NCBI RefSeq assembly: GCF_009193215.1
Contig: NZ_VYVA01000001.1
Span: 1-64,000, forward strand
Reading direction: 5' to 3'
Length of the DNA stretch: 64,000 nt
Source: Flavicella marina
GTDB taxonomy: Bacteria; Bacteroidota; Bacteroidia; Flavobacteriales; Flavobacteriaceae
Part shown: in pieces, positions 25,700 through 34,717 of the stretch
How the letters are laid out: the number at the start of each line of letters is the position of its first letter
How positions within the stretch are numbered: the first letter of the stretch is position 1
Translations under genes and position numbers: made by a program
Notes under the pieces: model-generated
What the model was told of the DNA's origin: nothing
The model's database searches: none
What the model saw: only the letters and a program-made list of their open reading frames with translations

Positions 25700-27664
25700 T
25701 TATGGTCGTGCATTCTTTTCCTTGATTTGCCAATCGTCATACCTTACATCACTCACACCAGCAGGTATTGATTGCATCGCTAAGGCTGCATTGGTATCTG
25801 AAGCAGGAGTAAACTCTATCTCTACATCCGTCCAAACATCTCTTGCAACTGCCCCCCATTGATCATTATAGGTTACACCACCAACGATAAACTTACCAAA
25901 TGCAGTATCAGTCGTTGATGCGATATATCTTTTCGCTGTAATCAAATAAACAGTTCCTCCAACTAATGGAATTGTCTTTCCTCCACTTGCAGTGATTTTA
26001 GATTTACCACCTCCTGGAGCCTCGAATCTCACAACATGATCACCTTTTGGTGCTGTAGGTAATGCTTCAAAAGTAACTGTTCCGCCACCACTTGTTCCAC
26101 CAGTAGTCCATTGACTTGCATCTTCAAAACTCCCTAGTCCTTCTAGCAAATCATCTTCATTCATGATAACTGTTTGTGCTGTAAAATCACTAATTCTACC
26201 ACCTCCTATCGACTTGATATCTCCAGGCCCAGTATAAGCAACTGATATTACATCGGCTCTGTAGACTCCATCAGTTAAAACAACATCCAACATCATTTCG
26301 TTAGAAGCATTCACACTCACAGAAGCAATCGCCGCCGATGATCCATTTACTTGTACATCAAAACCTACAGTTGCATCTGCCGATGAAGCTATCGTCGCAG
26401 GATCTAACGCTTGATCAAAAGTAATTGAAAATCTATCACTCATGAATGCAGGCTCAACAACATCTCCAACAATATTTACCGGAGTTGGTTCATACACAAC
26501 TATTGCCGCATCTGTAAATATTTGCAATTCTCTTCCATCCAATGTAAAAATCTCTCCCTGACCATCATAAGAAACTGTAACGGACTTACTTGCATCATCT
26601 GGTGTTAAGGCTGTTTCTAATGAAAGATCTAAGATTGACTTATTAGTCTCGTTGATACTAATACTCGCAATTGGAGAATCAACTCCATCAATCTTCACAG
26701 AGAAAAATGGAGTGATACTATCTTCTAATTCAGCAAATTTCCCACTAAACGGAATCATAATTACATCCGCATCCGTTTCTTCTATTACTCCGTTTTGTAC
26801 AAACGGTGTTGTAAGTGGACTTACTTTAAACACAACCGACATATTCAATGTTTCTTCGCTTCCTTCAATTTCCGGAGTTCTAGATCTACGAGAAATTAAT
26901 TCTCCTCTAAAATTACCAACGCCTTTATTAAAAGCAATTTCTTGAACTTCATTAGTCCCTGATGCCATTATTTTTTCATCTTCAGGATTCTCTTCAATTG
27001 TTAAAAATCTCCAAGTTCTTCCATCAGGTCTAGCATTGTTGACACTTGCTGTGATATCTGTGAATTCTAATTTATCATCAAAATTCAAATAAATAGTATC
27101 CATAGCTTCATGATCGATCAAATCACCCAATTCATCTCGCACCTCAAATGTTGGCTCTACATTGGCAAAAACATCTATCAATACAGTTTGTTCGTATACC
27201 CACTTATCTCCTACCTTAATCGTTTTTATAGTATCGTTCATTGCCAAACCGTCCACAAAAAGAACTTGAACAAACTCAGTATATTCAGGAAACTCATTGT
27301 ACAAAATAACTTCTGTATCTGAATTCCCTTCTGTAAACAATACATGTATGGATTTATCTGTAGTAACTGTTTCTCCTCTATTGATGATTAGATCATCAAA
27401 ATTTGTCAAATTTTGATCTATGGGTCCTTGCAAGAAAAATGCCGATTCTGGAATTCTCCATTCATGCTTTGTAGCACCAGAAGACAAATCTAAAAATGAC
27501 AAATACTGCGAATCAACCGCTACACCTCCTGTCGCACCCGCTCCAAAAGAACTCGTATACGAGGCATCTACAAACGGATACTCTACAGCATACTCATCAT
27601 CTTGACAACTCGCTACTACTAATATTAGTAGTAAAAATTTAAGTATATTTTTTATTTCTTTCAT
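25700..27664 (-). CDS. Surface glycan-binding lipoprotein (SusE/F-position), module A
   Basis: 654 residues with lipobox LVVASC (Cys20). After an N-terminal beta domain there are two related Ig-like repeats at about 290-390 and 400-510. Both contain SxSxNxxNxxxLDxxL and end SYDGQG or AYTGPGD, a pattern seen in SwmB-like domains. The C-terminal 150 residues (FEDASQWTTGG to YDDWQIKEKN) look like a CBM4/9-type jelly roll. Third gene of the SusC-SusD operon, 25 nt after SusD, so it probably captures the same glycan at the cell surface. The polysaccharide is not readable from the sequence. Confidence 0.75.
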   Translation of the reverse strand: MKEIKNILKFLLLILVVASCQDDEYAVEYPFVDASYTSSFGAGATGGVAVDSQYLSFLDLSSGATKHEWRIPESAFFLQGPIDQNLTNFDDLIINRGETVTTDKSIHVLFTEGNSDTEVILYNEFPEYTEFVQVLFVDGLAMNDTIKTIKVGDKWVYEQTVLIDVFANVEPTFEVRDELGDLIDHEAMDTIYLNFDDKLEFTDITASVNNARPDGRTWRFLTIEENPEDEKIMASGTNEVQEIAFNKGVGNFRGELISRRSRTPEIEGSEETLNMSVVFKVSPLTTPFVQNGVIEETDADVIMIPFSGKFAELEDSITPFFSVKIDGVDSPIASISINETNKSILDLSLETALTPDDASKSVTVSYDGQGEIFTLDGRELQIFTDAAIVVYEPTPVNIVGDVVEPAFMSDRFSITFDQALDPATIASSADATVGFDVQVNGSSAAIASVSVNASNEMMLDVVLTDGVYRADVISVAYTGPGDIKSIGGGRISDFTAQTVIMNEDDLLEGLGSFEDASQWTTGGTSGGGTVTFEALPTAPKGDHVVRFEAPGGGKSKITASGGKTIPLVGGTVYLITAKRYIASTTDTAFGKFIVGGVTYNDQWGAVARDVWTDVEIEFTPASDTNAALAMQSIPAGVSDVRYDDWQIKEKNARP

Positions 27665-27689
27665 CTTAATGTTTTTTTGTGACGTTCTA

Positions 27690-29630
27690 TTATTTATCCC
27701 AATTCAAATTCGCTTCAACCTCTGCTTGTGGTAGCGGAAAATATGAATGCTCTGATGCAATAAACTTATCTGCACCTACAACACAATCTTGTTTATTTGG
27801 ATGTGCTGGCTCTGCTTGTCTTTTATGAAATCCTTTTAAACCAGCTATATAAACTCCATTTTCATCTCTCAAATAATAAGGTTCTTCATCAGGATTTTGA
27901 CCTGGTGCCCCGGTTAAAGCAGGTAACATAAAGTTTTTCCAACGGTCTTTATGTACACCATTTAAGTTTTTAGGATATGTCCATGAGTCATAAACAATTC
28001 CAGCCAACTTTTGCAACTGCTGCTTGTAAACTCCCCATCTTCTTAAATGATATGATCGATTTCCTTCCAAAGCTAATTCAAGAGGTCTTTCAACAAATCT
28101 TAAATGCTCCATTAAATTGGTTGTATTTACTTCTTCTACAACATTTCCTGATCCTAAATGAATATCATCCATGTAGGTCGTTGTCAAATTGTTAAATTCA
28201 GCTCCTGGATCTGTCGCTTTCCCTAGCAAAATTAAATGAGAACGTTTTCTTACTCTATTGATATATCTAAGTGCTTCAGAAAGATTTCCTTCTTCCAACA
28301 TACACTCTGAGTACATCAAATAAACATCTGCCAATCTCATGATAGGTAGATTGATACCCGATTTATTTTGATTTTCAGCATCTGAAGGCTCTCCTAATCC
28401 ACCACCTATTGTATTCCAGTGGGTAAACTTCTTAAACAAAGCAGGGTAAGTTCTTTCCATTGTCGGTGCATTTTGACCATCTGGTCCCAATTCTGCAGGT
28501 GTAACTCCATAATGTAAATGCTCCATATCATCAACATGGGCCATTGAATTCCCCATTCTATGACTGTACTTATAAGGTCTATCCTCTGTTCCAATTACTT
28601 CACCAGCTGCATCATAAATTGGCGCATCTATTCTAATATTTGCAGGATCGCTAGGATCTGGTTTTTCATTTCGGTATTGAAGATTCAACCAAGTACTAGG
28701 CTGAATTTGTCCTCCACCAATAAAATGGGTAATATCTTGACTCAAAGCCTGCTCACCCGTCAACAACAAATCAATATTCGTTGTGTAGTTAATCTCAAAA
28801 ATCGATTCTGAATTGAACTCTGAAATACCTGTAAAACAATCCGCCAAATCTGGCATCAACGAATAACTATAATTGTCGATTACATTTTTCAAATAAATTT
28901 TAGCATTTGAAAAATCATTGTCCAAAATATAACTTTTACCAAGTAAAGCCTCACAAAATCCGGCAGTTACTCTACCTAAACTTCCTTCGTTGATATCTTG
29001 CCAGGCCTGATAATCTTTTGGCAAATGTGCCAAACCAAAACGCAAATCTTCTCTGTAAAAATCTTTTACTACCTGAGAAGACTGAGGTGATTGTTGTAAA
29101 TCTGCAAACGTTTCTGGAATAAAATCCAACAACATTACATTTCCATTATTATAGGATGCATTTAACACATAATAAAAGTATCCTCTCAAAGCTCTTGCCT
29201 GCGCAACAATCAACAAAGCTGTTACTTTTTGATCTGCAGTTAAACCTTCTTTTATTTCTTCATAATTACCAATTACCTGGTTCGCTCTAAAAACACCCAA
29301 GTACAATGCATTCCATTTATTACTCAAATCCTTATTGGTAAGGTTGAAAGTCTGAGCATACATTGGATTTAACACTCCATTTCTCCTAAAATTTAAATCA
29401 ACACCAATATCTGTTCGTAAAGGTTCAAATTTGATACCTAATATATTTGTGTTTGACAATGCGCTATACACAGAATTCAATCCTGAGTTTAAATCATTGT
29501 TGTTTTTCCAAAAGCTCTCATTGGTCAATGAGTTCGGATTTACTTGCTCTAAAAAATCATCACTACAGCTACTTAGTCCAAATACTAATAGCACTGGTAG
29601 TGTTAATTTTAGAATGAAATTACTTTTCAT
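27690..29630 (-). CDS. SusD-like outer-membrane starch-binding-type lipoprotein, module A
   Basis: Substrate-binding lid over the SusC channel. 646 residues from the start at 29630; the frame opens at 29678 but MKSNFILKL gives a proper lipoprotein signal with lipobox GLSSC. The N-terminal SusD-like domain (LEQVNPNSLTNESFWKN) and the RagB/SusD C-terminal region (LPIMRLADVYLMYSECMLEEGN, RYINRVRKRS, ERPLELALEGNRSYHLRRWG, YFPLPQAEVEANLNW) are intact. It pairs with the SusC upstream (58 nt). Confidence 0.95.
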   Translation of the reverse strand: MKSNFILKLTLPVLLVFGLSSCSDDFLEQVNPNSLTNESFWKNNNDLNSGLNSVYSALSNTNILGIKFEPLRTDIGVDLNFRRNGVLNPMYAQTFNLTNKDLSNKWNALYLGVFRANQVIGNYEEIKEGLTADQKVTALLIVAQARALRGYFYYVLNASYNNGNVMLLDFIPETFADLQQSPQSSQVVKDFYREDLRFGLAHLPKDYQAWQDINEGSLGRVTAGFCEALLGKSYILDNDFSNAKIYLKNVIDNYSYSLMPDLADCFTGISEFNSESIFEINYTTNIDLLLTGEQALSQDITHFIGGGQIQPSTWLNLQYRNEKPDPSDPANIRIDAPIYDAAGEVIGTEDRPYKYSHRMGNSMAHVDDMEHLHYGVTPAELGPDGQNAPTMERTYPALFKKFTHWNTIGGGLGEPSDAENQNKSGINLPIMRLADVYLMYSECMLEEGNLSEALRYINRVRKRSHLILLGKATDPGAEFNNLTTTYMDDIHLGSGNVVEEVNTTNLMEHLRFVERPLELALEGNRSYHLRRWGVYKQQLQKLAGIVYDSWTYPKNLNGVHKDRWKNFMLPALTGAPGQNPDEEPYYLRDENGVYIAGLKGFHKRQAEPAHPNKQDCVVGADKFIASEHSYFPLPQAEVEANLNWDK

Positions 29631-29688
29631 ATTACCTGTAAATATTTTATTATTCGAATATTTCGTTTTCATCTTCATCGCTTTTTAA

Positions 29689-32600
29689 TTAAAATTGTAA
29701 TTGAAGACCTGCTTTGTACTGTGCTGATACAGGATATGTTCCTCTATCAATACCTCTAGTACTTAAACCGTTATTACCTACCTCAGGATCAAATCCACTG
29801 TAGTTTGTAAATGTCAAAGGATTTTGAGCCTGGATATAAATTCTAAATTTGCTCAATCCCATCTTCTCTAAAACGTTCTTTTTAAATGAATATCCAAGAG
29901 CAACATTTCTAAGTCTTACATACGAACCATCTTCTAAGAAATATTCTGACCCATCTCTGTAGTTAGGGTTATTTCTATCAAAATCGTTGTAAGGAATCTG
30001 AGTTGATGTATTATAAATTGTATGTGCGTAATACAAATCTTTATGTGTACCAGACTGGTATGCATAAGCCTTACTTCCATTCATCACCTCAGCACCGAAT
30101 GAACCAAACCATTGCATAGAAAAATCAAAATTCTTAAAGTTAGCACCAAAGTTTAATCCCATTTCAAAATCTGGAGTACCACTACCTTTATAAATTTTAT
30201 CATTTTGATCGATCTCACCATCACCATTTTGATCAACATATTTCAAGTCTCCAACTCTAGCAGTTGGCACTACTGTTCCATAAGAACCTTCAGAACCGTC
30301 TAAATCGGCTTCTGTAACCAATCCGTCTGTTTCTCTAAGGAAAAATGCTCCAGCTTCGTACCCTTCTGTTAACACAGTAACAATCTCTTTAGGCCCTCTA
30401 CTTGAAATATATCCATTGTCTAAATACACAATTGGGTTATTTGGACTCATTTTAGTAATTCTATTCTGGTTTCTAGTATAAGTAACTCCTACATTCCATT
30501 TGAAACCTGACTTTCCTTTGTTTCTAAATTTTACTCCATATTCAACTCCAGAATTCTCCATATCTCCAACATTTAATGTCGTACTTCTGTTTTGTCCTGA
30601 TACCCCAGTTGAAGGTGGATTTACAACTGGAAATAAAAGATCATTCTTTTTACTTTTATAAATATCTGTTGAAATCGTCAATCTGTTTCTAAAGAACCCC
30701 ATGTCATAACCAATATTTGATTCGATTGAAGTTTCCCATCCTACTTGAGCATTTGCATATTTTTCTTGTGCTATACCACGTGCAGAAACAGGACTAGAAG
30801 AACCTAACGCCGAATCAGCACTTCCGAACACATAATTCAAACCAGGATTTACAACAGCCTGATTGCTATATGCTTGGAAACGATCGTTACCCGTGGTACC
30901 GTAACTCGCTCTAATTTTAAATGCATTCATAACATCTTTAACCGGGTTCCAGAAAAATTCATCAGAAACATTCCAACCTGCAGAAACTGAAGGGAACCAT
31001 CCCCATCTATTTTCTTTTGCAAATTGAGAAGATCCATCTCGTCTAATACTAGCACTTAATAAGTATTTACCTTTATAGTTGTATTGTAACCTTGCCAAGG
31101 TTCCTATCAAAGTTCTAGAGTAGTCAAATCCAGATGAAATATCATACATCAAATTATATCCATCAAGTACAGTAATATCTGTAAAGATGTTTTCTCTTTT
31201 TTCAACTGAATATCTTTCATTAGTTGATTTTTCAGCTGCATATACAAACAATGCGTTAATTTTATGGTTTCCGAACTTCTTATTATAATTAACCATTCCT
31301 TCAAAAGTTAATTTTGAATAGGTTGTACTAATTGTTCTATTTGAAGAAATATCCCAAGGATTCGGTGGTATTAAATCACCATTCGTATCATAAATATCAA
31401 ATTTAGGAATGATTCTTACCTGCTTGGTATCTGAGAATGTAGCACCACTTCTAACCGTAAACTTCAAAGCTTTTGAAGCTTTGTATTCAATCTGCATGTT
31501 ACCAGCATGACTATTACCATCTCTATTTTCTTTGGTCTTTAAATTTCTCGTAATACCATTGATGTTTCTTGCCAAATTTTGATCTTCATCTGGATCAATT
31601 ACACCTTGAGCCTCAGTTGCATCTAAATCAATAGGTTGTTGGTATGGTCTGTATTCGAAAATTTTCGTCATTAAGTTGTTATTAGGACTTACTCTTTCAT
31701 CTCTTTTAAAAGTCAACCCTGTTATAACTTTCCACTTATCTTTAGTGAAAACAGTATTTGATCTAACATTGAATCGTTTGTAATCTGAATTAATTAACAC
31801 CCCTTCTTGTTGAAAGTAATTCGCATTAAAGCTATAAGTCAACCCTTCTTTCCCACCTGAAACATTAACAGAGTGATTTTGAATAGGCGCCAAATCATTT
31901 AAAATTACTTGACTAATATCCGTATTGTTCGTTAGCCATGATGCATTTGTATGAATTCTAGAATCGACATTCCCTTGAACCTTGTTCGTAGAAAGTGACT
32001 TGAACAATTGTTCGTGATACACAATTTCTTCTTTTGACATCAATGGCACAGAAGAATTAATTTTTTGAATACCGTATTCGCTATTCACACGGATATTCAT
32101 CATTCCTACTTTACCTTGTTTTGTAGTGATTAAAATTACTCCATTCGCTCCACGTGTACCATAAATAGAAGCCGATGCTGCATCTTTCAACACATCAATC
32201 GACTCAATCTCACTAATACTTAATTGAGGATCACTATCAAAAGGAATACCATCAACAACATATAAAGGTTGATTTTGACCATCTAACACAGAACTAAAAC
32301 CTCGAATCAAAATATTAGATTCAGAACCTGGCTCTCCAGAACTAGCGGTAACACTTACCCCTGCTATTTGCCCTTGCAATGCAGCTCCTATATCAGAAGT
32401 TGTTGTCTTTTCAAGTTCAGCTGCCTTGACTTTCACAACAGCTCCAGTAACTTCTTTCTTCTTTTGTTGACCATACCCAACAACCACAACCTCTTCTAAA
32501 GTATTGCTCTCTGCCTCTAAAACAACTTTTATGTTTTTTCGACCATTAACAGGAACCTGTATTGTTGAATAGCCCATGAAACTAAAAATCAAAACTGAAT

Positions 32601-32820
32601 TGTTATCTGCTTCTATTTCAAAGTTTCCGTCAAAATCTGTTATTGACCCTTTGTTTTGTCCTTTTACAAGGACACTCGCACCGGGCAATACATCTCCATC
32701 ACCCGAAACATTTCCCTTTACGGTAATTTTCTGTGCCTGTGCAAATCCAACACCCAAACACATAAGTAATGTGACGATAAATGTCTTGGATTTAACAATA
32801 GCAAATAATTTGAATTTCAT
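29689..32820 (-). CDS. SusC-like TonB-dependent oligosaccharide transporter, module A
   Basis: 1043 residues. Signal peptide to about 29, a carboxypeptidase-regulatory-like domain at about 32-110 (GNVSGDGDVLPGASVLVKG), then the TonB-box-like VVVGYGQQKKKEVTGAVV and a plug domain with the SusC signature LYVVDGIPFDSDPQLS. The rest is a 22-strand barrel ending PVSAQYKAGLQLQF. It imports oligosaccharides with the SusD encoded next. About 25 nt upstream of its ATG the minus strand has GATATTTG, one base off the -7 consensus start. It is divergent from the GH29-GH3-ThuA genes. Confidence 0.97.
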   Translation of the reverse strand: MKFKLFAIVKSKTFIVTLLMCLGVGFAQAQKITVKGNVSGDGDVLPGASVLVKGQNKGSITDFDGNFEIEADNNSVLIFSFMGYSTIQVPVNGRKNIKVVLEAESNTLEEVVVVGYGQQKKKEVTGAVVKVKAAELEKTTTSDIGAALQGQIAGVSVTASSGEPGSESNILIRGFSSVLDGQNQPLYVVDGIPFDSDPQLSISEIESIDVLKDAASASIYGTRGANGVILITTKQGKVGMMNIRVNSEYGIQKINSSVPLMSKEEIVYHEQLFKSLSTNKVQGNVDSRIHTNASWLTNNTDISQVILNDLAPIQNHSVNVSGGKEGLTYSFNANYFQQEGVLINSDYKRFNVRSNTVFTKDKWKVITGLTFKRDERVSPNNNLMTKIFEYRPYQQPIDLDATEAQGVIDPDEDQNLARNINGITRNLKTKENRDGNSHAGNMQIEYKASKALKFTVRSGATFSDTKQVRIIPKFDIYDTNGDLIPPNPWDISSNRTISTTYSKLTFEGMVNYNKKFGNHKINALFVYAAEKSTNERYSVEKRENIFTDITVLDGYNLMYDISSGFDYSRTLIGTLARLQYNYKGKYLLSASIRRDGSSQFAKENRWGWFPSVSAGWNVSDEFFWNPVKDVMNAFKIRASYGTTGNDRFQAYSNQAVVNPGLNYVFGSADSALGSSSPVSARGIAQEKYANAQVGWETSIESNIGYDMGFFRNRLTISTDIYKSKKNDLLFPVVNPPSTGVSGQNRSTTLNVGDMENSGVEYGVKFRNKGKSGFKWNVGVTYTRNQNRITKMSPNNPIVYLDNGYISSRGPKEIVTVLTEGYEAGAFFLRETDGLVTEADLDGSEGSYGTVVPTARVGDLKYVDQNGDGEIDQNDKIYKGSGTPDFEMGLNFGANFKNFDFSMQWFGSFGAEVMNGSKAYAYQSGTHKDLYYAHTIYNTSTQIPYNDFDRNNPNYRDGSEYFLEDGSYVRLRNVALGYSFKKNVLEKMGLSKFRIYIQAQNPLTFTNYSGFDPEVGNNGLSTRGIDRGTYPVSAQYKAGLQLQF

Positions 32821-33144
32821 AAGTATAAATTAGGTTTAAATTAGTCTAACAAATATCTAAAACTCATATCTGTTCGGTTAACAGATATGTCTAGTTAGCT
32901 AATACATATGTTTAAACTTTAATAAAGTGTAAATTATACATTTAAAAATAAAACACCTTGTTTTTTTTAAACAATATTTAATTATAAAACACCAGTATAC
33001 AAAGGAGCTATACACCGACTATGTATCGCGACTGAATCAAAAAAAAACCAACGAAATCATTTCCTCTATAATAAAAACCATATGTAGTGATGATAAAAAA
33101 TGCTCTGAATTATTTTAGCGGTATAAAAATTAACACCTACAATA
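32821..33144. promoter_or_regulatory. Divergent promoter region of module A
   Basis: 324 nt between SusC and GH29 with no gene. A perfect inverted repeat, ATATCTGTT (32866-32874), 5 nt, AACAGATAT (32880-32888), lies 46 nt upstream of susC. GTCTA pentamers are at 32844 and 32889. ACAGATAT recurs at 52387-52394 before the GH2 gene, also close to a GTCTAG. Such an arrangement suits control of both operons by one regulator. Confidence 0.5.
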
Positions 33145-34686
33145 ATGAAAGTTGTCAAAAACCGTATTTTAACATTCCTAAGTAGCTGCTTGCTCTTACT
33201 AGCATGTGACAAACCACATGAAAAATCAACATCAAAAGATTCGTCTTTATATGAGGCAAACTGGGAATCAATAAAAACAAACTACAAAGACCCAGAGTGG
33301 TTTAACAAAACCAAATTTGGGATTTTTATTCATTGGGGAGCATATACGGTTCCTGCATATGGGTCTGAATGGTACCCTAGACAGATGTACATGGACACTG
33401 CAGTTTTTACTGCACAACTTGACTTAAAGAAAGAAGGTCCTTCAAATGAATACCTACATCACAAAAAACATTGGGGTGACCAAAAAAACTTTGGATATAA
33501 AGATTTGATACCTTTATTTAAAGGAGAAAATTTTAACGCAGAAGAATGGATTGATTTATTCAAAAAATCAGGTGCTAAATATGTAATTCCTGTTGCAGAT
33601 CACCATGATGGATTTGCCATGTATAAATCAAACACTACAAGATGGAATGCTTATGATATGGGACCGAAGAGAGATGTGCTTGGTGAACTTTTTGAAGCAG
33701 GAAGAAAAAAAGGAATGATCATGGGTGCGTCATCTCACTTTGCATTTAACTGGTCATTTTACAATAAGAAGGACCATTTTGATACAACAGATCCTGAATT
33801 CGCTGATTTATATTCGTCAAAAGGAAAAAACCTTAGAGAACCTGTTTCTCAAAAATTTAAAGACAGATGGTGGGCAAGAACTAAAGATGTAATTGACAAC
33901 TACAAACCAGACATCTTTTGGCTAGACTTTTATGTCGACATTCCTGACTTTTCTGATGTACGCCCTAAATTGGCAGCTTATTATTACAACAAAGGAATTG
34001 AATGGGACAAAGAAGTTGTATTGCAAGACAAAAACTTTTCACATGAAGCTTTCCCAGAGGGTACCGTTGTTTATGATTTAGAACGAGGAAAACTTCCTGG
34101 AATTAGAAAACTACCTTGGCAAACTGACACTTCTATTGGAAAGAACTCTTGGAGTTATGTAACTAATTGGAAGTCAAAAACGACAAACCAACTCGTTGAT
34201 GATCTTGTAGACATCGTAAGTAAGAATGGTTGTTTGTTATTGAATGTAGGTCCAAAATCAGATGGTACAATACCTGCCGACCAACGAAAGATACTTTTAG
34301 AAATTGGAGATTGGCTTGCTATAAATGGAGAGGCTATTTACGATACACAATATTGGAAAACATTTGGAGAAGGACCTACAGAAGTCAAAAAAGGACATCA
34401 TTCTGAAGGAAAGAACGAAAATTTCTCTTCAAAAGACATAAGGTTTACCAAAAAAGGAAACACACTCTATGCCATAATTTTAGCATGGCCAACTGATAGT
34501 AAAATAAACATTCAATCGTTAGCAACGAACTCAGAATATGCGAAAGACATGGCTATTAAAAAAGTTTGTATTTTGGGAAGTAAAAATAAAACCAACTGGA
34601 AGCAAACTGAAAATGCTTTAGAAATAATTGCCCCTAAAGACAAACCTTGTGACTTTGCTCAAACTGTAAAAATCGTTTTAGAATAA
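33145..34686 (+). CDS. GH29 alpha-L-fucosidase-type lipoprotein
   Basis: 513 residues with lipobox LLLAC (Cys21). The canonical GH29 motifs are intact: HWG (63-65), SEWY (74-77), DHHDGF (152-157) and probable nucleophile Asp261 in FWLDFY. A C-terminal beta-sandwich follows at about 395-513. It should release alpha-L-fucose or the related alpha-L-galactose from the non-reducing end, at the outer membrane or in the periplasm. First gene of a rightward operon with GH3 and ThuA-DUF1080, 31 nt before GH3. It resembles the GH29 at 22031 in layout but differs at substrate-contact motifs. Confidence 0.88.
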   Translation: MKVVKNRILTFLSSCLLLLACDKPHEKSTSKDSSLYEANWESIKTNYKDPEWFNKTKFGIFIHWGAYTVPAYGSEWYPRQMYMDTAVFTAQLDLKKEGPSNEYLHHKKHWGDQKNFGYKDLIPLFKGENFNAEEWIDLFKKSGAKYVIPVADHHDGFAMYKSNTTRWNAYDMGPKRDVLGELFEAGRKKGMIMGASSHFAFNWSFYNKKDHFDTTDPEFADLYSSKGKNLREPVSQKFKDRWWARTKDVIDNYKPDIFWLDFYVDIPDFSDVRPKLAAYYYNKGIEWDKEVVLQDKNFSHEAFPEGTVVYDLERGKLPGIRKLPWQTDTSIGKNSWSYVTNWKSKTTNQLVDDLVDIVSKNGCLLLNVGPKSDGTIPADQRKILLEIGDWLAINGEAIYDTQYWKTFGEGPTEVKKGHHSEGKNENFSSKDIRFTKKGNTLYAIILAWPTDSKINIQSLATNSEYAKDMAIKKVCILGSKNKTNWKQTENALEIIAPKDKPCDFAQTVKIVLE

Positions 34687-34717
34687 CTTTTTCTGTCAAC
34701 CCTTCGAACACCAACCT

